A program made the translations under genes and the position numbers. A stretch of DNA of 64,000 bases from Haliclystus octoradiatus (lineage: Eukaryota > Cnidaria > Staurozoa > Stauromedusae > Haliclystidae): positions 1,934,001 through 1,998,000 of the forward strand of contig OU744449.1 of the NCBI GenBank assembly GCA_916610825.1, in the 5' to 3' direction. The notes under the pieces were generated by a model, which did not search any database, had not been told where the DNA came from, and saw only the letters and a list, made by a program, of their open reading frames with translations. Shown here piece after piece: positions 20,767 through 31,678 of this stretch (position 1 is the first letter of the stretch; each line of letters opens with the position of its first letter).

Positions 20767-23700
20767 TCAAACATTATTGCGATCATTTCTCCTGATTTTT
20801 ATTTCAGTTTTTTTCAATGATTGATGATAACCTGTGATTGCTTTCCAAGTGAGCCCTTTTGCATAACTAACGTCATCGTAATTACCATTGAGATTGACAC
20901 TGTGACATGAATTATACCACCAAGCAGCATTGTATTTACATGCGCAATTTTCGTCGTGATTGTCATTATCCCTGTCTTTTGTTGTAAACATTTGATTGTT
21001 ATGGTTAGCCATTGAATTTCCTGCATTTCCTGTTGACAAAAAATCAACAACACCAGTTACAAAATAAACACGCTACTTCCATCGTATTACATTTATAGAA
21101 TCATCGAGTGTGATACTGATATTTAATTTGTTGTTGCTTGTGCCAGGCTAGGCTAATCGTGATATTATGGTTTTTGGCTTGTCATAAAAATGAACAACCC
21201 TTCTTATCTAGGTTTTAATCAACTAGACAACAGACAGCAGTATCAATCACCTTGTCATCGACTGCTATGGCGAGGAAGCCTTTCAATAATAAATATGGAA
21301 AGTTAACCAATACCACAATATTATAGCATTTTAGCGACCTTATTTAAAGACTTCGAATCTGATTGTTTTCTGTTGAGCGTAGAACGCCTCAAGGAAATGT
21401 CATCTGATGTTAAATCAGCTGGTATAGTAGATTAGTATTAAATGCATCAACTGATTTCCTAAAATATCAAGACAACTTTTTATATTATCGCATAAATTAG
21501 AACTTGAAGTATCTCCTATAATACATTCATGATGTTCTTCTGAATATTCTCTTGCTGTTGGGATACAAATCTCATTATAAAACTGCTGAATTGTATCAGT
21601 TAGTAGAAGACAAGTAGGACAATGCGGTAAGTCCCATAAAGTGATACTGTTTACTCTCTACCCGTGGGCAACGAATGCAGGCATATGAAGGATTTGCGTC
21701 CAATAATTTCTCTTCATCGACAAGAGGATCGTATTTATGTTGACGTGGCACAATCAATGACAATAGCCAATCAGCGATCATTATCGCATCCAATGATTTT
21801 ATTACTACCTCTATTTCTATATTCAATGCACACATGTAGAATACCTTTGTAACCTTTGAATGTTAAGCGATAGTTATCTAGTTCATTTGCAATATCTGCC
21901 TCGTAATACTCTGCATATCGATGAACACCTCCATCCCACAAGTCAAATCTCAGGGTTGTGTTTGTGTCCTTCGTCAATTCATGAGCGTTGTCTAATCCTA
22001 GCCAAAATTCACCATTCAAATTTCCAAATCCTCTTTTGTATGACTGCCAATCACGGAAGAAATCAACGCTGCCATCAATTCTTCTTTGCAAAAGAGTCCA
22101 GCCTGAATGGGAAGCAGTTCAACATTGTTAACTCAAATAAAGTTGATTAATTCAGATTGTATGATATATTATTTGGTGCACATATCTTTTGATTATTTAT
22201 ATGCAAAGCAACGAAAAGGGATTATGTTTAATCTGTTTTGAAATGAAGGAATTGCATTGTCATTATAACTTTGTGACTCATCTTCAACAGAATAGAACTG
22301 ATATTTTCAATAAGGCAAGCTGATACCTTACAAGGTAAAATCTAACATTGGTAATATTCTTCTAACAAAGGGTGACATACCTCCGCCATCTGTGTCCATG
22401 TCGCAAAATGCTCTAATTTTGCGAGCAACAGGAAGAAGCAAGTTGTAGACAAAACTAACAGCATCATAATGTGACCTTCGTTCAATTTCAAGACAATCTT
22501 TAGGCTGAAAATATATTTGAAGAAAAAAAATGTGAGAAGAGTGAACCTAAACCGCGTATTCAATAATTCCTCTATACTAATTGTTCGAGTCAGACTTCTG
22601 AGCTTTTATTTTAGCTTATATCCATTCCATAATGATATTAGCAAGTCCGATAATCAAATGAATTCCAAATAAATAATTTACAGTGAATAAATAAAATAAG
22701 AACTATTATCAAATTATAAATTAAAAAGTACATCAAGCAAGGAAACATCGGATTGACCGACCAAGCGTTTGAGCAATAGAATGTCGTTGTGAAAACCAAA
22801 CTCGTAAACGCGATTCTTATTAACCACAGAAAAAGCATACGAAGCTATGCCGCGTATATTAGTAATATTTTCAACTTTGGAAAACAGTAAAAGTTAATTA
22901 CCAGACATTTCCTAGGGGAATAATGCATATTTTTCATTTTAGAGTCCGGTGAAGGTGTAAAAGTCTTTCAAATAAGAAAGTTTATTTTTATCGATATGGC
23001 GAGAATAATACTTTATTAATATAAATATCGAACTCCAAAATATGTTTACTTTTTCATCTCTAGGAGCATTCATATCTGCTGTGGAAGTTTGTTTTGTTCA
23101 CGTTTAGAAATAACGAACAATATATCATAATTTATAACGAACCATTATCGATATTTAGAGTCCACTGTAGGTTGCACAAATCCAACAAATAAAAAGACGG
23201 CCATTTTTATCTGTATGGCGAGAATGATATATATTATCTCGTTTTCTAGATGCAATGCCAAAAATACATACGTTTTATTTTTATTTATATAGCGGTAATA
23301 AAATTAAATAAGCAACAAAAGCCCACTGGATTGATAGGAAATTGAAATATTTTCTCATTATAAGCTATACATTAGTGACATTGGTGTTGACTTTGCGCTG
23401 TTTCTGTGAACAGTTCGATATTATGGTTTTGCCGTGCCAAAAATAATGAGTCCCAACTAAAATCGATGCTCAATATCTATGAAATATAGAATCCATTTCT
23501 TAAGGTCTTCTTATCGCGTAGAAGTCGCTTAAGCTACGTGTGATTAATTAGAGGTTTATCTAATATTTTTCTGATATAGCAATACCGTAAACATCCAAAA
23601 TACTTTGAAGATTTTGTGAAAGTGTGTCTAAAAGAAGTATTTTTGATCAATACTGAATTCAAATCTGCTTTTGAAAACATGGGGCGTTTGCAGCGTTATT

Positions 23701-24262
23701 GACTGAGTGATGTTGATTCTGTCACATGATTATTGACCGAAATTCAGATAAAGAACTTGCAAAGCCTGTTATCCTGACCCAACCATTTTCAAGCCAAACT
23801 TTTCAACGATACAATAAAATATTATTTTTCATCACTTATATAAAGTTATCCAAGCCTGGAATCCAAAATTACTCGATTAGAAATACAAATATTGTAATAC
23901 AATGTAATCATGAGATTATTTAAGGCACTTACCCGAATAACTTCGTGATAAATCGCACTGTCCATTGTTTGCAGTTGTGAATAGTCTGATACTTCATTGA
24001 AAAGCTCACACAGAAATATATCAGTTCCATTAGAGTTCAAAATAAGGTTGAATGATTGGCAATCGGCAAAATTTTCACAGTTCATAGTACAGTAAAGAGA
24101 GTCATTAAGCAGCAATCGTTGCAATGGAGTACCGATTCTTTTTACGCCATGGGTATTCTTGAATGTTCTTCCTGTTGTTGTAGTGCATTTTGAATCAACC
24201 ATTGAAAAGAAAGATACAAAAAGAAGCAATCTCATAGTTATTTGAATCAGAGCTATTTTCAT
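20767..24262 (-). CDS. Secreted PAN/apple plus fibrinogen C-terminal domain protein
   Basis: Four exons: 24262-23933, 22504-22381, 22102-21845 and 21029-20767 (stop TGA). They sum to 975 nt with consistent phases (0,1,1), giving 324 residues. Residues 1-24 form a signal peptide. About 25-110 is a PAN/apple-like module (YCTMNCENFADCQSFNL, then FLCELF). About 111-324 is a fibrinogen-related domain: [54 protein letters not shown], then the calcium site D256-R-D258 and Cys266/Cys279 around the WWYNSCHSVNLNGNY binding pocket. Fibrinogen-related proteins of invertebrates bind acetylated sugars and surfaces in innate recognition or adhesion; that role is inferred. Domains fall on exon borders (PAN is exon 1; fibrinogen domain is exons 2-4). 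The start is the first ATG and opens the signal peptide. Confidence 0.9.
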
Positions 24263-24299
24263 TTCGACCTCTGTTGTTCAATAGTTCAAGTACTATACA

Positions 24300-24337
24300 C
24301 TGAAATGGTAAATGTTAAAACGTCGTCATTAACTTAC
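24300..24337 (-). other. Possible 38-nt 5'-UTR intron or trans-splice acceptor
   Basis: On the minus strand TCT|GTAAGTTAATG at 24337 is followed 38 nt later by TTTACCATTTCAG ending at 24300, then 37 nt of leader to the ATG. The same pair sits at 18141-18104 in the other gene copy. Either a tiny intron or, if the species trans-splices leaders, the acceptor of an outron. Confidence 0.3.
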
Positions 24338-24810
24338 AGAGCAGATGTTTTACTTGATGACTAACAGAGATATACAATTCAAGGACATGTTCATCTATTG
24401 TTAAAGTAATTAATTCATTCAGATGTGATTTAACATTCCTTCCTTAGTATATGGAACCAGTGGTAATTGAGTTTTCTATTTGCCATCTCTATGAAATGTA
24501 AGAGATAAACTCTATTTCCATCCCCTTCGAGAGAGTCGTTTCATAGACTAGTGGACGTTGTATTAGGTATCGAGAGAATGTCTTTCATCAAATAGCCAAT
24601 CTACTTTGCATGTGATCATTGTTTATAACAAGGAAAGCAAGAAAAGACATGAAATATAATCAGCAAAGGAGAACTTCGACAAGCATGAACGAGCGGGATT
24701 CGCTATGTAAAGGGCAGCTGAAATAATATACTATTTCAAGCTATACCTACATAGAAAATAAATATTAAGACCTTGCTTCAACCCTGACTTTGATCGATAA
24801 CAAATGAACT

Positions 24811-25503
24811 AATTACTGAGCAGACATTTACACTGACCCATATGTAACATCGGCCTAACTTCAGCACTGAACCCTAAGTGAATTTAAGGGAAACATTTGC
24901 CCTATTTGGGAGTATGTAAACTAATGCTCGTCTGGCTTACACATTGTCGGTAATAAACGCAATAGTGGATTCAGCCGCAAAACAAAGTAGCACCTCTGCC
25001 AAGTGGGAATTGCATGACTTTATTATGCCATGTCACTATATACTTATTAATTACTACGTTCTTATTAATTATTGTCATACCCTTTAGGTATTTATTCGCA
25101 ACAATGTAAACGAGCGATTGCTCATGTTAAATAGCGAATTCAAATCAAATTACAACAACAACAACAACAACAACAATTAAACAACCTTGAGTATTTGCGT
25201 ACAAAATCCTGTACCTATTTGAAATACTATACCTAAACTAATTACAAATGTGTATACCCGTTGTATATACAGTCTGTGTAACTTTTGAAATAGAAAAATA
25301 GACATTAAAAATAATTTGAATTATTCACAGTGCTAATATATAAAGTGCGACATTTTTTTACGCTCCATCACATCTGATCACATCCAAACAACGTTCTCAT
25401 TGTTAACTATCTTATTCATAGTTGATAACAAAATAAAAGGTTGTTGTATAAATGAGACGTTGTAAACAATTTTACTACTTCACAGGAAGCAAAAAGTGTG
25501 ACT
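24811..25503. other. Intergenic DNA upstream of the PAN-fibrinogen gene
   Basis: AT-rich with no gene seen. It holds a LINE 3' tail (about 25075-25176) and a TTAA at 25504 where a DNA element begins. An open frame at 25452-25754 crosses into that element and has no recognisable features. Confidence 0.4.
25075..25176 (+). mobile_element. Dead-on-arrival 3' end of the LINE family at 25868-29870, opposite orientation
   Basis: Matches the reverse complement of about 25869-25985: both have TATTCGCAACAATGTAAACG, then GCTCRTGTT and GAATTCAAAT-AAATTA, and both end in a CAA tandem. Only the last 100 bp of the element are present. Confidence 0.65.
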
Positions 25504-25871
25504 TTAAAGACCATAAAATGACCAGCAGCCTTTGCATATTTTTGTCTTTGAAATCTGGACCCAGATTTCAATCACTCGTTTTCATGATGCACGGCCCGCC
25601 TTTGTGTCTCCTTTGCACACACACGCGATTTTGCAAAACATTTCGTAAAACGAAAATGGAAGCATTCTGTTCTGCCAAGTTATTTATCAACGAACTGGTT
25701 TGGAAAGTTGCAAGAGCAACAGAGGTGGACGTCGTAAGGACTTTCGACGCTTGAATAAATGTGTACCACGAAAATCAATTCACTTGCTACTAGCGTCATA
25801 CGAATTGAGGAAGGAAAACGGAGTTGAAAGCTACAATTGAACTCGACTGGTGATTCCAAATTTCATGTTGG

Positions 25872-25903
<32 letters not shown>

Positions 25904-26178
25904 TTTGAATTCGTTATTCAACACGAGCAATTGCTCGTTTACATTGTTGCGAATATTTACCTTAAGGGTATAGGGCAAAGAATAATAATAAAGAATAATT
26001 TAACATATACAGATTAATTGTCTCTATATATAAATATATAATATGTAACTATTATAAATGTTTTTATAAATGTTTTTTTTTTCGAGTGAAACTTACTATT
26101 GTTTATTAATTTATTATTTACTCTTTTACTAGATTTTAACTAAGGTTTCGTGGATATAAGATTAAATTTAACAATAAA

Positions 26179-27987
26179 TCAATTAAGATCAGAGGGGTAA
26201 CTTTTCGGCTCATTATGCAATACAATGTATTTAAATTTAGTATAGTGTAATTTCTTTATATCGTCTTCTAATGAATTCCATTTCTTTGATATAATTGATA
26301 TGAAAGAATTATTCATGAAATTTTTTCTGCAGAATGGCTGCTCCAAACGATAATAAAACCTCAAATTATATTTTCCAGGCGATTCAGTGAATAAGGATCT
26401 CAGCGACTGTGGAGTATCAGTATGGAGGCATCGATGAACAATGTTTAGGCTATGAGAAATACGACGATGTTGTAGACTTTGTAGATTTTGGCATTCGTTA
26501 GATGTTTGGTAGTATAATATACGAAGTTGTCGCAAAGCAGATCTCTGAAAGCGTTCTAGTTTGGCTTTGTGTGTTTCAGGTAGAGCAAGATATAATGAGC
26601 TGCAATATTCGACATGAGGGCGTACATAAGTTTTATATAGCTGGAGTGCGAGCGAAGGTGATAATGCTCTTCTTACGTGTCTTAATAAGTTTAAACAGAT
26701 GTTTGCTCTTCTTAGGCTAATTCTTAGTTGCTCTCGGAAAGACAGATTGTCATCAACAATTACACCGAGTAGATTTATTGTATTGGTGTATTTTATTTTC
26801 GTTCCATTTATTACGATATCTGGTGTTTTCTCTTTTTCTAAATTATTTAATTTGATAGCTTGTGTTTTAGAGACATTTAATGAAAAGTCGTTTGATGACA
26901 ACCACGATGAGACTGATGATAAATCTTGATTCAGGATACGGATGGTCTCTTGCCAACTTGTTGTACTGTGGTATAGTGTGATGTCATCTGCGTATCTGAC
27001 CATTGACGAATTGATTTGGAAGTAGGACAAATCTGAGAAAAATATATTAAATAATATAGGTCCCAGAATTGAACCTTGCGGCACTCCGGTTGGCATTGTA
27101 AAGTTGGTTGAAAGATGTGAGTGAACTCTTACTTGTTGGGAACGATTTGTCAAGTAACTTTCAATTAGACGAATACTAGCGTGGCATAGTCCGTAGGCTT
27201 CAAGCTTTTTTAACAATAGTTTATGGTTGACTAAGTCGAATGCTTTTGATAAATCTAAAGATAAGACAGCAGTCTTGTAGCATTTATCGAGGTTGTATCT
27301 GCAATCTTGTGTCAATTTCAATAATGCTGTTTCAGAGCTGTGTCCTTTGAGAAAACCGTGCATATCTTCAGGGAATATATCTATAAAGTGATTTGTTAGT
27401 TGGTTAGTCATGACTCTTTCAAATGTTTTAGAAATGTGCGTGAGGATAGTAATTGGTCTGTAATTTGCTTTATCAGATGCATCACCTCTTTTGAAGACAG
27501 GAGTTAAAAAGCCTTTTTTCCAGTCTGTTGGAACTTCAGAAATGGTGATCATATGATTGAATAAATCCGTTAAAGGTGCATTCATGCTAGGTAAGATAGA
27601 CTTGATAAGACTAGCAGATATGTTATCTGGTCCAGTTGCTTTGTTGTTCTCCAATTTGCTGATAATTTTATAAATTTCTTTATCAGAAGTATATACAAAC
27701 GTAAATTTTTCAAATTTCTTATCTTTGATCTTTTCCACACTCGAGTGGTGACAGAGTTCTATGTCGGAAAGAGTTTTCTGAGCAGGTAGGACAGAAATGA
27801 AGTGTTCTCTGAGGAGTTCAGCCTTTGAAGATGGTGTAGTATACAGTTTATTCTCATGCATAAGAGATGGTATATTGTGCTTTTTATCTTTGCCTAGCCC
27901 AGTAATTTGTTGAAGATTATGATGAAATTTTTTTGGTTTTGATTTAGCTGATTGTTTGAGGTATTCATGCATCGCCTTTCTTTTCAT
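26179..27987 (-). CDS. LINE ORF2, reverse transcriptase half
   Basis: 602 residues from the ATG at 27987. Reverse transcriptase motifs in order: NKATGPDNIS (about 115), KGFLTPVFKRGD and NYRPITIL (about 158-181), LSLDLSKAFD (242-251), GVPQGSILGP (301-310), RYADD catalytic box (331-335), then the thumb with LGVIVDD and the C-terminal KKWNSL. It is out of frame with the endonuclease half: the family normally has both in one ORF2, and the linker reads best after a shift somewhere near 28000-28060. No stop interrupts this half, so the copy is fairly young. It polymerises cDNA at the nicked target. Confidence 0.9.
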   Translation of the reverse strand: MKRKAMHEYLKQSAKSKPKKFHHNLQQITGLGKDKKHNIPSLMHENKLYTTPSSKAELLREHFISVLPAQKTLSDIELCHHSSVEKIKDKKFEKFTFVYTSDKEIYKIISKLENNKATGPDNISASLIKSILPSMNAPLTDLFNHMITISEVPTDWKKGFLTPVFKRGDASDKANYRPITILTHISKTFERVMTNQLTNHFIDIFPEDMHGFLKGHSSETALLKLTQDCRYNLDKCYKTAVLSLDLSKAFDLVNHKLLLKKLEAYGLCHASIRLIESYLTNRSQQVRVHSHLSTNFTMPTGVPQGSILGPILFNIFFSDLSYFQINSSMVRYADDITLYHSTTSWQETIRILNQDLSSVSSWLSSNDFSLNVSKTQAIKLNNLEKEKTPDIVINGTKIKYTNTINLLGVIVDDNLSFREQLRISLRRANICLNLLRHVRRALSPSLALQLYKTYVRPHVEYCSSLYLALPETHKAKLERFQRSALRQLRILYYQTSNECQNLQSLQHRRISHSLNIVHRCLHTDTPQSLRSLFTESPGKYNLRFYYRLEQPFCRKNFMNNSFISIISKKWNSLEDDIKKLHYTKFKYIVLHNEPKSYPSDLN

Positions 27988-29459
27988 GGAATTGACATAA
28001 TTTCTATAATTGCGATTTGTAGAAAGGTGATTAACTTCGATGGTGATTTAGTGTCTTTTGACAGAAGGTCCCTTTTTCTAATTGCTTCTTCTATTTCCGA
28101 ATTAATCCATGGAGGTCTGCTACTTTTGATTAATCGTTTCTTTATAGGGGCATGCTGATCAAGCACGTCAGTTAATAGCCTTATCCATTTGCTCCATACT
28201 ATATCCGCTGACAAAAGTTCTCCTTCGCTATCTACATATGCTCCTTCCCATTGAGTCATGCATAAATCATCATTCAGGGCCTCAAAGTCCGTTTTACGCG
28301 TACGTCTATATGTAATTTGTTTGGGGGGTGTTTTGGGGGCTTTGTTGAACAGAGACGATATACATAGGCTGTGGTCAGATGCACCAGTCGATATTACATC
28401 ACACGCTTTGAATCGCTTCGGGTTAGAGGAGAGGACTACGTCAATTAATGCTCCGGAGATTGGTCGTGTCGATGAAAGAACTTGATTTGTAAATGCGAAG
28501 TTGTCCATAAATGTTTTCAAACTATTGCCAGTTGAGATTGCTGAAGTGGCTCGTAAAAGGTCACAATTCATATCTCCCATAATGATGATTTCAGATCGGG
28601 ATTTGAATAGACTTTCAGAAAGTTCACTCAATTTATCGAAGTACGTTTGTAAAGGAGTCTTAGGTGGTCTGTATGTTACAACAATACCGACATATTTCAT
28701 GCCAATTTTAATATCCGCAGCAATTGCTTCAATATCATCTAGCTCTAATGAATGTCTCCGTCTGCACATGACACTGTTCTTTACATATATCATGCACCCA
28801 CCCCCAGCTGTACTTGCAGGTCTATCACGGCGTAGGCATCTATATCCATCGATTTTGATTAATTTATCAGGGACAGTAGCATTTAATTTCGTTTCACAAA
28901 GTCCAATTACTTCAGGGTTAATATCTACAATTATTGATCTGAGTTCGTCTACTTTACCTCTTAGGCTGTTGCAATTCCAGGATAGAGTTACAAAGTTTTT
29001 TGTATGGATAGTTCGATAATTTTTAATGTTGATTTGAACTGCTTTGCTTTTGTAGGGACCTGGGTTTGGATGTATATCACCGCAATTTGTAAGAGAGAGT
29101 ATAATTATTAGAAGGAGGTAGAAGAATAATACTAGAAGTCTGCATTTATGTGATGACGAGATTTGTAATATACGTAACTGTTCAATGCAGTTAGCGAGTA
29201 ATAATACGATGTAGGTGTAGTAATATTGCATAAATAGCATGAGTAATGATTTCGAAGGTAGTCCACATAAATGAAAGTTTGTTTCTTGGAATGATCTCTT
29301 GCATTTGGTTAATACAAATACACTATTTGAGTCAAACTTTCCTGTTGCTATCCTATGTTGTTGTGCTGTATTAGGCATGATGAAATCGTAAGCTTTTGAG
29401 GTACTTGAGTTGCGGTGCAAGGAAAGCTGTGTGGTTTGTACCAAAATCAGTGTTGTCAA
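27984..29459 (-). CDS. LINE ORF2, endonuclease half with 2A-like peptide
   Basis: Open from 29459 (first codon TTG, so the true start is uncertain or follows ORF1 read-through). About residues 108-126 are hydrophobic, then the 2A-like motif GDIHPNPGP at 29081-29055. An apurinic-type endonuclease follows: LSWNCNSLRGK, CETKL, YRPP, GDMNCDLL, GASDHSL. The endonuclease nicks target DNA for target-primed reverse transcription. The frame ends where the reverse transcriptase frame begins (4-nt overlap), consistent with one frameshift in the original ORF2. Confidence 0.88.
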   Translation of the reverse strand: MTTLILVQTTQLSLHRNSSTSKAYDFIMPNTAQQHRIATGKFDSNSVFVLTKCKRSFQETNFHLCGLPSKSLLMLFMQYYYTYIVLLLANCIEQLRILQISSSHKCRLLVLFFYLLLIIILSLTNCGDIHPNPGPYKSKAVQINIKNYRTIHTKNFVTLSWNCNSLRGKVDELRSIIVDINPEVIGLCETKLNATVPDKLIKIDGYRCLRRDRPASTAGGGCMIYVKNSVMCRRRHSLELDDIEAIAADIKIGMKYVGIVVTYRPPKTPLQTYFDKLSELSESLFKSRSEIIIMGDMNCDLLRATSAISTGNSLKTFMDNFAFTNQVLSSTRPISGALIDVVLSSNPKRFKACDVISTGASDHSLCISSLFNKAPKTPPKQITYRRTRKTDFEALNDDLCMTQWEGAYVDSEGELLSADIVWSKWIRLLTDVLDQHAPIKKRLIKSSRPPWINSEIEEAIRKRDLLSKDTKSPSKLITFLQIAIIEIMSIP

Positions 29460-29856
29460 TTAGGCGTTCGATGTGCATGAGGGTGACAGGGCAGCAGCCA
29501 TCAAGTGTGTGATGTGATGTAGCTTGGTCAGAGTGAGATTTAGATTTGATACAAGCGGCGCATGTACTCATTTTTGTGCAGTTGTTGCCATCAGCAGAAT
29601 TTGCATGTTGTTCGCCACAATGAAAGCATGTGCGTGGTTCCTCGGAAAGATTGCAGTGCAATTTGGTGTGACCATGGGAACCACAATGGAGACATCTACT
29701 TGGTCGAATGTCTGTGTAGGCTGTTAGGACAAGCACAGAATCGATAGTAATCAACATGTTGTTTTCGACGACATGTTGTTTTCGGTGTGTACTTGATACA
29801 AGAATATTAGGGATTGAAAGAACGGGAAGAGATTTGTTAGTATTCAAAATCGAAAC
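29371..29856 (-). CDS. LINE ORF1 fragment with CCHC zinc knuckle
   Basis: About 160 residues without an ATG start. It contains a perfect CX2CX4HX4C knuckle (CLHCGSHGHTKLHC) and further Cys/His groups (CFHCGEQH, CAACIKSKSH). Zinc knuckles in LINE ORF1 bind RNA. It overlaps the upstream end of the endonuclease frame by about 89 nt in a different frame. The N-terminus is missing, either truncated or broken by mutation. Confidence 0.7.
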   Translation of the reverse strand, partial: VSILNTNKSLPVLSIPNILVSSTHRKQHVVENNMLITIDSVLVLTAYTDIRPSRCLHCGSHGHTKLHCNLSEEPRTCFHCGEQHANSADGNNCTKMSTCAACIKSKSHSDQATSHHTLDGCCPVTLMHIERLIDNTDFGTNHTAFLAPQLKYLKSLRFHHA

Positions 29857-30429
29857 TTATCGCCGAAACAAAATGAAATTATAACACCAGGTGAATTCGA
29901 TTTTTAATACGGATATTTTGATCATTGACTCCAAATTATGTTTGTAAACACGTAGGCTTCGTCTAAAAGTAGTTAGTTACATACCTATGTATGTTTTATA
30001 TTGCATTGTTTTTCTGCAGTATTTATGCACGTAAATTGTACAATTTAGAATCATACGAATTTATTTAGTGTTGATTTGAAAGTACATTTTATCCAATTCC
30101 AAGTTGTTTTGATTTGCGTCAAACTTCTCAGACAGATAATCGGACTGTGACTCCCATTCCGCTATTTATTTTTGAGCCGTATACATTTGTTGGCTATCTA
30201 TAGCCATAGACTTTGCGTTTCGACAAGTAAGAATTGAGAATTATCCAAAATTGAAATTGATAAACCAGACTATTTTCTCGAGCTTTCTGTCGTGTCTTTC
30301 CGTAGCAACACCCACGGGGACAATCCTCTGACGTGAGCGCTGACGTCACTTTCCAGAGGATCAGCCTCGTTTCTTGTAATCAAGACAACAAAACAAAGCA
30401 AAGGCTGCTGGTCATTCGAAACTCTTTAA

Positions 30430-31676
30430 AGAGTGATAACCCAAATAAACAGCGACGCTACTATAGCCGATAATTGTTGAGAGAAAACGTGCTAAAATAT
30501 ACAGGAAACAATAAATTTGTACGCTGTAAACAATAATCCGTTTTAAAAAGTGACGTTATAAACATATTCTACTGTAGTTAAATATAACTCCTTTAAAATA
30601 TTTTGATCAAAATTAAAAAAACTCGTCAAGCGTATGTCCATGCTTTAAGGCACCCATAATGCTTGTTGCCTTACTTCGCTGCATAGCCATATCAATTCTT
30701 TGGAGGAAATTTGCTCAATCTCTTTTATCTCCAGCAGTTTTAAGGAGAATTGATCCCAGCCCGCTCAGGAAGTGAATCGCCTCAGTGCCAACGGACGCAG
30801 TATCTCTACTCCTATATGTTGGATAATGCCGCTGTTGTAGATGCTGGTGTATTTTTATTTTTTTTTGTTTTGCTCGATTTTCCACTAATCACTAATCCTG
30901 CTTGCTGGTTGGATCATGGTTGGACCAAGATAGACTTAATGTTGAAAGTGTATTTACGGAAGTGAAATCCCTCACTAGGCATTTGCATTTGCAAGATAAT
31001 TCCAAGGTGTGTTCTTCGCAAGTTTTAATGCCAAGGCGGATAGACAATACTATTCTCAACTGTTGATTGTCCAGGCAGAGGCCAAGTGATGAAGATGGTA
31101 TAGGGTTTTAAAGTAAGCACCAGATCTTTCCATTGGCATGCCAACAAACGTACTTTATCTGTTCTAGAGCATTCTGTGAGGAGATTTTCTGCCTTTGAAA
31201 TCGAAATTTCTACATCCCATTCTTTTTGCGATAATTATCTAGAAATCCCACTGATCGGCATGAGATATAGCACACATAAATTACGGTTATCACTAAGATA
31301 TAGTGCAACTCATCAAAACAGCGTTTATAAAATGGGTATAACTTTGAAGCACATTTACGAAAATGAGCCAAATGGAATATATTTCTCATCTTCTAGAAAC
31401 AGCACCTCTCACGAAATATAGATAACGCAATGTAAAACCATTAAAATTCATGTTTTTAACGAAGCATTTTGCAATCTCCATTTTAAGTGATTTGCATTAG
31501 ACTTAATTACATTGGCTGAAATGATTATCGATACATCACTCTAGAGTACCATGATGAACAGTTGAGTGTTTTTTACTTCAATGACACTATGTCTGTTTGC
31601 TTAGAATCTCAAATATTTAGTTAATACTAGTAACGATCGAACATTCTTCGTAAGTTTACTGTCCCCACAACCTATA
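30430..31676. other. Intergenic region, nothing recognised
   Basis: No exon, RNA gene or clear repeat could be supported. Short open frames (30750-30965, 31176-31421) lack features. Confidence 0.4.
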
Positions 31677-31678
31677 TA

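Larger units (their letters stand above)
20352..24810. repeat. Tandem duplication unit 2 (PAN-fibrinogen gene, intact copy)
   Basis: Partner of 13632-18610. The block 24010-24450 (5' flank and most of exon 1) is almost identical to 17810-18260, while exons 2 and 4 and the introns are much more diverged. Boundaries are approximate. Confidence 0.7.
25868..29870 (-). mobile_element. Nearly full-length APE-type LINE (CR1/L2-like) with CAA tail
   Basis: Order on the minus strand: ORF1 fragment with zinc knuckles (about 29856-29371), ORF2 endonuclease part (29459-27984), ORF2 reverse transcriptase part (27987-26179), 3' UTR and a CAA microsatellite tail (25896-25870). It sits within the TTAA element. 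The 5' end is uncertain. No clean target duplication was found. A 3'-truncated relative is at 25075-25176. Confidence 0.85.
25508..30425. mobile_element. TTAA-flanked DNA transposon remnant, split by a LINE insertion
   Basis: Both ends carry TTAAAG followed within 15 bp by the identical 19-mer AATGACCAGCAGCCTTTGC, in inverted orientation (left from 25504, right to 30429). TTAA at each end is the likely target duplication, as for piggyBac- or Kolobok-type elements. Without the LINE the element would be about 0.9 kb, close to its relative at 60252-61214. No transposase is recognisable. Confidence 0.65.

Noticed and set aside
25452-25754. 100-codon plus-strand open frame
   Set aside because: It crosses the boundary of the TTAA element, has no recognisable motif and no splice context.
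26502-29747. Plus-strand open frames opposite the LINE
   Set aside because: Shadows of the reverse transcriptase, endonuclease and ORF1 frames on the minus strand.
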